64,000 nucleotides of DNA. Origin: Paenibacillus graminis (lineage in GTDB: Bacteria > Bacillota > Bacilli > Paenibacillales > Paenibacillaceae). The translations under genes and the position numbers were made by a program. This document shows positions 58,107 to 64,000 of the stretch, in pieces. Positions within the stretch are counted from its first letter, which is position 1. Each line of letters starts with the position of its first letter. The stretch spans positions 4,278,001 through 4,342,000 of the forward strand of contig NZ_CP009287.1 in NCBI RefSeq assembly GCF_000758705.1, in the 5' to 3' direction. The notes under the pieces were generated by a model. The model did not search any database. It was not told the origin of the DNA and was given only the letters and a program-made list of their open reading frames with translations.

Positions 58107-60152
58107 TTACTTCAATGTAATCAAAAATACGTCAGATGCCTTGCCAAAAAATCCTATATATCCGTTCACCGGAAGTTTAGAGGTGTTCTGCCCGTTAACG
58201 GTTGAAAAACTTACACATGTATTGTTTTCGTCATAAACTGCAAAGCTGGCGTTTGGAGGCAATTTAACGGTTATGGTTTTGTTGGCCGCTTCCCCGCTAA
58301 TTTGATACCAACGGGCAAAACCATTGGCCTGTATGACCGTCGAGGATGCCTCCCCGCTGTAGATTGACGGGGTATCGGCTTTTTTAATAAAACTCATATT
58401 ATACATTTGGAGGTATTCCGCATTGTTTTCCTTATAAAACTTCAAATTCGTCGTATCTCTGCCCGAGGATACCGGAATTTGTACAGCGTTTATAGCATGG
58501 TTTTGATCGATTATTTTACTTCCGGCAACGTACCCGTTGTTCACATCAATCCATAATTTGCTGGGTATCAAAGGAACAAACAGGACTTCTGAGCTTGGTC
58601 TCTCCGTAAGGGGCAAATAGTCTTGGCCCACTCTCTCTGACCATGCATCTGACACCGCTTTGTCCAGGTGGACCGGTTCTACCTTTTGCGAATCATAGAA
58701 TGTAAAGAGGCTTTGACCCAGTCCTGGAAAGTTCAGATAAGCGCTGGCCTTGATATAAGTGATGCCGTTGATCTGCTTGTCAAAACTTAAGGTAACGGTT
58801 CCGTCTGCACTTTTAAAATAGCCGTCCCCCACATACACATATTTCTGTGCCGGAATGAACCCGCCAAAGATCAAAGGCATATCGATTTCTCCATCTTTGA
58901 TCTCAATTTCCTTAGGGCTATCCGATGCAGCCGCATAGACACCGTTGTATTGGTTCATGCTGTCCGGCATTTGCACTTTTACAGGAGGAGTGAAGATCTT
59001 ATCCGGTTTAATTTCTTTGATTATGCCTTTTTCTTTGAGGTATTCCTGCAAAATCCCGGTTCCCAGCATACTGTTAACAATAGACGAGCCGCCAGAAGAG
59101 GCCACTGCTACAGAAATATTATACTGTGGAAGTACGATCATAGCAGCTTTAAATAAAACTGAGTCGCCGCCTTTAAATGCTGCCTGGATATTGTATTCTC
59201 CAAACGGGGACAATTTCACGCTATCCCAGCCAAGTCCATAGGCAAAAAAGTTCTCCTCGCCGTCTGACGGCCAAATTCCATTTTTATATTCTGGATTTAA
59301 CATGGCCTTGGCCGATTTCTCAGACAGCAAATCTGTTGTACCCATTAATACTTCTTCTACTTTGAGCATATCTTCGGCGGTTGAATAAATGCCGCCCGTT
59401 CCAACTGCACTTATAGTGTCCGTGGGCAACGCCCCCTCATAGTTCGGCAGGTAGGCTCTGGCAAGGTCTGTCCGGTCGAACTCATCCATAGGCGTCTTCG
59501 TATGTTGAAGACCTAAAGGTTCACTAAGGTTTTTTGCGATAAATTCGGAATAACTCATGCCGCTTAATCGCGCCACCAGAATTTCCAGCAGCGTGAAGCC
59601 ATCGTTGGTGTATACCGAAAATTCACCGGGATTGGCTTTCAGGGTCTGGGTTCGCAGACTGGCAAGTACATCTTCCTGTAAGTCCGGGTTGATATCATCA
59701 AATAAAAAGGTGTTCCCGTAGCTTGTGCCATTGATCCCTGATGAATGGTTTAACAACATCCGGGGCGTGATCTGCTTGTACCGCTCATCTGCCATTTTAA
59801 AATCCGCCACATACTTTACATAAGGCTCATCTAAATTCAGTTTGCCACGGTCAACCAGCATCATCACGGCTGCGGCGGCATACATTTTGCTAACTGAACC
59901 GACCCCGTACATGGTATCTTTGGTGACCGGCCGGCTGCTATCTTTAGCGTAGACGCCCTTATTTCCTGATAAAATGATTTTTCCATTATCCATAAGTGCA
60001 TATTGTACGCTCGTCTCACCATATTGAGTGACCAAAGTATTGGCAATTTCATCTGCCTTCTTGTGCAACGGGCTGTTCAGCTCCTGCGCAAAGGCGGTTG
60101 AAGAGGTTAGCATTATGCTGCTGGCCAATAAGACCGAAAATATTATCTTCAT
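58107..60152 (-). CDS. Secreted beta-lactamase-family serine hydrolase, 681 aa
   Basis: Signal peptide (KIIFSVLLASSIMLTSSTAF..A). Class C/PBP-like domain (about 30-370): S-x-x-K in GVGSVSKMYAAA, Y-x-N in FSVYTNDGFTLLE, and a late GGDS in AAFKGGDSVLFKA in place of K-T-G. The C-terminal 300 residues hold two beta-rich domains (YNGVYAAASDSPKEIEIKDG; IYSGEASSTVIQANGFARWY). Such proteins are usually peptidases or esterases rather than resistance enzymes. Its promoter shares an operator with the GntR-ABC operon downstream of it on the map. Confidence 0.85.
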   Translation of the reverse strand: MKIIFSVLLASSIMLTSSTAFAQELNSPLHKKADEIANTLVTQYGETSVQYALMDNGKIILSGNKGVYAKDSSRPVTKDTMYGVGSVSKMYAAAAVMMLVDRGKLNLDEPYVKYVADFKMADERYKQITPRMLLNHSSGINGTSYGNTFLFDDINPDLQEDVLASLRTQTLKANPGEFSVYTNDGFTLLEILVARLSGMSYSEFIAKNLSEPLGLQHTKTPMDEFDRTDLARAYLPNYEGALPTDTISAVGTGGIYSTAEDMLKVEEVLMGTTDLLSEKSAKAMLNPEYKNGIWPSDGEENFFAYGLGWDSVKLSPFGEYNIQAAFKGGDSVLFKAAMIVLPQYNISVAVASSGGSSIVNSMLGTGILQEYLKEKGIIKEIKPDKIFTPPVKVQMPDSMNQYNGVYAAASDSPKEIEIKDGEIDMPLIFGGFIPAQKYVYVGDGYFKSADGTVTLSFDKQINGITYIKASAYLNFPGLGQSLFTFYDSQKVEPVHLDKAVSDAWSERVGQDYLPLTERPSSEVLFVPLIPSKLWIDVNNGYVAGSKIIDQNHAINAVQIPVSSGRDTTNLKFYKENNAEYLQMYNMSFIKKADTPSIYSGEASSTVIQANGFARWYQISGEAANKTITVKLPPNASFAVYDENNTCVSFSTVNGQNTSKLPVNGYIGFFGKASDVFLITLK

Positions 60153-60279
60153 GAAATTCCCTCCTCTTGACTATTCAGAATAATCCGATTCATGTTGCTT
60201 AACAAAAACCAGCTCCCACGCCCCCTTCCTTGGGTGAAATCCCCCGTTGTACAAACAGGACGGCAGTTGAACCATATCG

Positions 60280-60328
60280 GTATGTTAGTCTTGTAGCATA
60301 CTATAATACCACGCCAAAAAAATGTCAA
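60280..60328 (-). promoter_or_regulatory. Promoter and YtrA-type operator of the serine hydrolase
   Basis: Minus strand: TTGACA (60323-60328), 17 bases, TATAGT (60300-60305), then ATGCTACAAGACTAACATAC; GTATGCT / AACATAC arms (60280-60301). Same layout as at 62364-62414. Confidence 0.75.
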
Positions 60329-60368
60329 CACACATCCAACCACCCCATATTGTGAAACCAAATAAAAA

Positions 60369-60398
60369 ATGTCCTGAGCGTAAATTCGCCCAAGACAT
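60369..60398 (-). terminator. Terminator of the ABC operon
   Basis: ATGTCTTGGGCG / CGCTCAGGACAT, 12 pairs with two G-U, followed by TTTTTATT on the minus strand. Confidence 0.8.
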
Positions 60399-60418
60399 GA
60401 AAAAGCTGGCAAGGCCTC

Positions 60419-61105
60419 TTAAAATATCGGCCGTTTTGCCGTAAACCACCATCCGCCAGCCAGAAGTACACACGCTATCAGGAAGGTCAGCCCAAAACCA
60501 GCCAGCAGCGAATCATTGGAGAGCAGCACCATTAATCCGTTGGCTAATTTATGCCGGAGTGGCGCAATCGATGTAAAGACCGGAATGGCAGCTAGGATAA
60601 CCACCCAGATCACCCACCCCAACACATGGCGTATACCCGAGAATAAAAGGCTTAACAGTGACAAGAGCAGCATGTATGCTCCGAATTGGTAAATCAGCAT
60701 GCCGGTTATACCGAATTGACTCCAGCCAAAAATCTCAAGAATATTATATGTAGTCTCGTAGCTGCGGATAAAGGAATTTTCCATCTGAAACCATACCGTA
60801 TTAAGCACCGCAAAAAAAGCGGCAGACAAAACATACACCACCAATATTCCATAGTAATAATCCTTGCGGGTTGCTCCTAAATTAACCATCCTTTTGAAAA
60901 GCTGTAGCGGCAAAATACTGCCGACGAAAATCAGAAACACAGTAAGAACATTGGCGGCGGAGACTTGCCGGTTCTCACCGGGACCTATTGACAGGCTTAC
61001 GATTATGTTTGACAGAACACTTACAGCAACAACACCCAGAATGACATAGAGATACAGCTTAAGCTGCAGAAAGGATGCTTTCAGCATGACTATTAACTTA
61101 TTCAA
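60419..61105 (-). CDS. ABC transporter permease
   Basis: 228 residues. TTG start at 61103-61105, eight bases after GGAGG, overlapping the ATPase stop by eight bases. Six membrane segments, including LYLYVILGVVAVSVLSNIIV, VLTVFLIFVGSILPLQLFKR, GILVVYVLSAAFFAVLNTVW and LGWVIWVVILAAIPVFTSI. Partner of the ATPase at 61098. The arrangement matches YtrA-type envelope-stress exporters. Confidence 0.8.
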   Translation of the reverse strand: MNKLIVMLKASFLQLKLYLYVILGVVAVSVLSNIIVSLSIGPGENRQVSAANVLTVFLIFVGSILPLQLFKRMVNLGATRKDYYYGILVVYVLSAAFFAVLNTVWFQMENSFIRSYETTYNILEIFGWSQFGITGMLIYQFGAYMLLLSLLSLLFSGIRHVLGWVIWVVILAAIPVFTSIAPLRHKLANGLMVLLSNDSLLAGFGLTFLIACVLLAGGWWFTAKRPIF

Positions 61106-61976
61106 TGCGGCGACCTCCTTCGACCAGATACGAAAAAAACTTCTGAAGTGTAAGCCCTTCGATCGTGAGGCCCAGCTTATTCGCCTGAGTTCTGTCTTTA
61201 TCCCCGAGTGCGCCATAAATGGCGGAAAGAGTACCTTTCCCGTAGGTTTCGTTATAAATTACTTGTTTGTCGCTAGTGAATTGTTGTACGGCTTCAGAAC
61301 TGCCCGTTAGAACATGGGAATAGCTGCGGATATGGTCCACATCGTCATGCAGCAAGATTGTTCCGGCGTCCATAATGTAGACACGTTCAACAACCTTCGC
61401 GATCTCGTCAATTAAATGGGTCGACAGCACAATCGTTCTTGGATAATTTGCATAATCCTCCACCAGAATTCTATAAAACTTCTCCCGGATCAGCACGTCA
61501 AGTCCAAGCATGGGCTCATCATAAATAGTTAACCGGGCCCGGCTTGCGAGGCCAATAATATTACCGACAAGGGACTCCATCCCTCTGGAGAGCTGTCGGA
61601 TTTTTGTGCTGGGATCAAGCTTGAAGGTGTTGAGCAGCTCTTCCGTAAACGACCAATCCCAATGGGGATGAAATGCGGAAGCAAACTGCAGAATCTCTTT
61701 AACTCTGGCCCCTCTCCAGTACAGATTTTTCTCCCTGATATAACAAGTCTCCGGCGGCATTCCGCCCTGATCCAATCGTGAACCCGAAGCTTCAATCCGG
61801 CCGGAGTCAGGAAAAATGCCTCCAGTTAACATGTTAAGCAGCGTTGTTTTTCCGGCTCCATTAGGGCCGAGCAGGCCGTAAATCGTATTCTCTTCCAGCG
61901 TCATATTCAAATGGCGGACAGCCTCTTTTTTACCATAGCTTTTGTTCAGGCCCGAGCATTCAAGAATCACACTCAC
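61098..61976 (-). CDS. ABC transporter ATP-binding protein
   Basis: 292 residues. Walker A LLGPNGAGKTTLL, signature RQLSRGMESLVG (degenerate LSGGQ), Walker B ARLTIYDEPMLGLD, H-loop IVLSTHLIDE. The C-terminus extends about 80 residues past the NBD, as in YtrB-like proteins. Energises the permease encoded downstream. Start overlaps the regulator stop (ATGA). Confidence 0.88.
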   Translation of the reverse strand: MSVILECSGLNKSYGKKEAVRHLNMTLEENTIYGLLGPNGAGKTTLLNMLTGGIFPDSGRIEASGSRLDQGGMPPETCYIREKNLYWRGARVKEILQFASAFHPHWDWSFTEELLNTFKLDPSTKIRQLSRGMESLVGNIIGLASRARLTIYDEPMLGLDVLIREKFYRILVEDYANYPRTIVLSTHLIDEIAKVVERVYIMDAGTILLHDDVDHIRSYSHVLTGSSEAVQQFTSDKQVIYNETYGKGTLSAIYGALGDKDRTQANKLGLTIEGLTLQKFFSYLVEGGRRIE

Positions 61977-62350
61977 TTTCGATCAGCCCCTGTCCGTTCT
62001 TTAATCATTTCAATAACATCCTCATTGGTCATTCCCAGCTTCTCCGCCTCTTCGAGCAATTTCAGGACCATTTCATCATAAAACCGGCTTCGCCGTTTGC
62101 CCATTATCGTTTGCTTTGCCCCTTTGGCAACATACATACCCAGCCCTCTTTTCTTGTATAGAATTCCCTCGTTCACGAGTAACCCGATGCCTTTCACAGC
62201 CGTAGCCGGATTAATTTGAAAGGTGCTTGCGAATTGCGCCATTGAGATAATCTGATCATCTTCCTGGTAGGTTCCGTTCAGAATGTCATCCTCAATCATT
62301 TCGGCGATTTGTTGAAATATGGGCTGACTTGAGTCGAAATTTGTTTTCAT
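61973..62350 (-). CDS. GntR-family regulator, YtrA subfamily
   Basis: 125 residues. Winged helix (DSSQPIFQQIAEMIEDDILN, FASTFQINPATAVKGIGLLV, GILYKKRGLGMYVAKGA) and the short two-helix effector end (EAEKLGMTNEDVIEMIKERT) typical of YtrA. Represses its own ABC operon. The matching operators at 62364-62388 and 60280-60301 are its likely targets. Confidence 0.88.
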   Translation of the reverse strand: MKTNFDSSQPIFQQIAEMIEDDILNGTYQEDDQIISMAQFASTFQINPATAVKGIGLLVNEGILYKKRGLGMYVAKGAKQTIMGKRRSRFYDEMVLKLLEEAEKLGMTNEDVIEMIKERTGADRK

Positions 62351-62363
62351 TCACTCACCCTAT

Positions 62364-62414
62364 CGGTATGTTGGTATTGCAACACACTATAATGCTGCTC
62401 TGCGGAAGTGTCAA
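62364..62414 (-). promoter_or_regulatory. Promoter and operator of the GntR-ABC operon
   Basis: Minus strand: TTGACA (62409-62414), 17 bases, TATAGT (62386-62391), then GTGTGTTGCAATACCAACAT with inverted arms GTGTGTT / AACATAC (62366-62387) over the start point. The rest of 62415-62752 holds a terminator-like hairpin near 62428-62460 and no gene that I can support. Confidence 0.75.
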
Positions 62415-62752
62415 GCCTTGATGGACAACAAAAAAGACACTCCTGGTAAAGGATGTGCCTTGTTGTTAAGGTAAAGGGAGCGGGCGCTTTCGGCTGGTTG
62501 TAGGTCTGGCTATAGGCCAGCAAGAAAAACATATTATGCAGCGAAGGAAGCTTCGGCGCATTGCCAAACCGGCTTCGCGCAGCAGTTCTGCACTCTTTTT
62601 ACCAATCCATACATCACTACCCTGCTCATATGTAATTCATTTACTTTTATTAAAGTATTAATAATTTGTATAAAACTTCCGTTATTTTATACTAGAGCAG
62701 GCGCTCACGATCATACATGCTCGGATCAAATATGAAAAGAAGGTGTACTGCT

Positions 62753-63757
62753 ATGAAGCATCCCGTAAAAACAATATTTGCTCTATTACTAATGTATGTT
62801 TATCTTCCAATAGCATTTTTACTGTATATGTGTAGTTTTCAAGTGATAAGTTGGCTGGAGCCAAATGCATATTATAGATATGCCACCGATGGTAAATACA
62901 CAGAGGATATCTTTTTCAAGGGAGCTATGGGTCAAGAAATCGAAGTAAGCTCTATGTTAGAAAGTATTGTAGGGAGTCAAGTCTTCAAAAGACCGCAGGA
63001 TCTTTTCTCTGCTGTACTAAAAAAGGAGGATTCCTTAAGACATACATTAGAGTCAAATAATGAATATATGCTTTATTTAAAAAAAAATAATCTCACCGTA
63101 GACCATGTTATAGCTTATATGAAAAAGATAAGCGATTTGGACGACAATTTGATGAATGCCAATCTGTACCTTACAGCCTTGGGAATCATTATGGTTTACT
63201 ATCTATTGTTTAAATACAGAAATAGGATTTATTTAGGAGCTGGATTACTGTATATCTTTCTGGTTATAGATGCATTTACATATAATCTTGTTTCAGATGC
63301 CTTTTATCCTCAAATGAAAAGACTGGTGTCCGATTTATCATATGAAGATTATTTGGTGACAGTGAAGGGATTACTCCCTGCACTTAGAGAGGCAACTTTG
63401 ACCTTTATCATTTTTGATACAGTCATCCAAAGCTATAAAGATCGTAAAAACAAAAGATTAGAGACTGACCTCAAAATCTCCTATTATTCTCTTGAAAAAG
63501 TCCTTAATATTCTAAAAAATATCATAAACGAAAACCCGAAAATTAAACTGGTCGAAGTAAAAATCAACAAAAATGTTATTCTGGAATTCTGTAAAAAAAA
63601 TAAACAGGATCAATATCTACAGGATATTAAAAAAATTATTGAACATAATCTGCAGCAAGAAATTAGGAACATCAGTAATTTGGAACTGTATGAGATCTAC
63701 TCAACCATCTATAAAAATTTAAATAAATCAACTACTTTTAAAGCGAAAGTATTCTAG
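62753..63757 (+). CDS. Membrane protein of unknown function, 334 aa
   Basis: ATG 62753 after AAGGTG. Membrane segments at TIFALLLMYVYLPIAFLLYM, YLTALGIIMVYYLLFKY and YLGAGLLYIFLVIDAFTYNL, perhaps a fourth near LREATLTFIIFDTVIQ. A large loop (about 55-145) lies between the first two. A cytoplasmic lysine-rich helical tail (YSLEKVLNILKNIINENPKI) fills the last 110 residues. No family recognised. Alone on the plus strand. Confidence 0.6.
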   Translation: MKHPVKTIFALLLMYVYLPIAFLLYMCSFQVISWLEPNAYYRYATDGKYTEDIFFKGAMGQEIEVSSMLESIVGSQVFKRPQDLFSAVLKKEDSLRHTLESNNEYMLYLKKNNLTVDHVIAYMKKISDLDDNLMNANLYLTALGIIMVYYLLFKYRNRIYLGAGLLYIFLVIDAFTYNLVSDAFYPQMKRLVSDLSYEDYLVTVKGLLPALREATLTFIIFDTVIQSYKDRKNKRLETDLKISYYSLEKVLNILKNIINENPKIKLVEVKINKNVILEFCKKNKQDQYLQDIKKIIEHNLQQEIRNISNLELYEIYSTIYKNLNKSTTFKAKVF

Positions 63758-63847
63758 CGAACACAACTTTTCTTACCAGGGTAGCTGCGACTAATAAAAC
63801 ATGATTATTATCCCTAAAATTTTGTCGGCTTCTGCTAATTGTTAAAT

Positions 63848-64000
63848 CTACTGTGCCCCTAACATCACGTTTATACTATGCCATTCAATCCTGTCTTTCT
63901 CAGCCCGGTTATCCGTATATTCATGTTCGTCATCTATAAGGATCTCTTTACTTCTCAAGAACCCGAGCAATCTGGCTGCCTCTTTCCTTATGCTGTCCAT
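63848..64000 (-). CDS. Hypothetical protein, C-terminal part at the right edge
   Basis: Open frame ending at TAG 63848-63850; 50 residues visible (DSIRKEAARLLGFLRSKEIL, DDEHEYTDNRAEKDRIEWHS). An ATG falls exactly on the window edge, so the true start may be that or further right. Helical, charged; unassigned. Confidence 0.45.
   Translation of the reverse strand: MDSIRKEAARLLGFLRSKEILIDDEHEYTDNRAEKDRIEWHSINVMLGAQ

Noticed and set aside
60149..60412. Minus-strand frame upstream of the serine hydrolase
   Set aside because: It runs through the promoter and operator and the ABC terminator; no coding features.

Overview
The window looks like chromosome from a Paenibacillus-type Firmicute. The signs are strong GGAGG ribosome sites, frequent TTG/GTG starts, CcpA-type cre sites, a very large GH13 amylase with CBM25/CBM26 modules, a YtrA-type GntR/ABC operon, stalk-domain secreted proteins and Pro-Thr linkers. 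No species call is made.

Layout. (1) From the left edge to about 37.77 kb is one siphovirus-type prophage, read mostly leftward. From its right end it carries a large serine integrase (36.2-37.7, rightward), two tRNA genes, a block of small genes with a proteasome-like Ntn hydrolase, HNH, terminase small and large subunits, portal, ClpP-like protease, HK97-type capsid, connectors, tail tube, tail chaperones G/GT, tape measure, Dit, fibre proteins, lysis genes and a tail spike. (2) Left of the spike (0-9 kb) is an accessory zone: a stalk-domain protein, a hicAB toxin-antitoxin pair followed by a hammerhead ribozyme, three tandem copies of a secreted-protein/small-protein module, a convergent cohesin-dockerin protein, and an operon behind SOS-like boxes that runs off the left edge. 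(3) From 37.77 to 46.94 kb is an insertion hot spot built on the 5' end of yyaL (DUF255 thioredoxin-like gene). Four decayed copies of the yyaL start, plus further copies of its upstream flank, separate cassettes holding an Mrr-like endonuclease, IS630 debris, a secreted protein with a membrane partner, a lipoprotein, and others. (4) From 47 kb on is ordinary chromosome: DUF2500, GNAT, nucleotidyltransferase, VOC, HAD, methyltransferase, gene remnants, the amylase with an upstream response regulator, a serine hydrolase, a GntR-ABC operon whose operator also sits in the hydrolase promoter, and a membrane protein.

The most notable items are a complete hammerhead ribozyme just after hicB; an in-register A_AAA_AAG site that would extend the major capsid protein by 94 residues; a canonical A_AAA_AAC site with hairpin for the tail chaperones; the triplicated secreted module; and the repeated yyaL fragments. 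No repressor or replication module lies between the integrase and the terminase, so the prophage may be defective or unusually arranged. The left attachment site and the rest of yyaL are not in the window.
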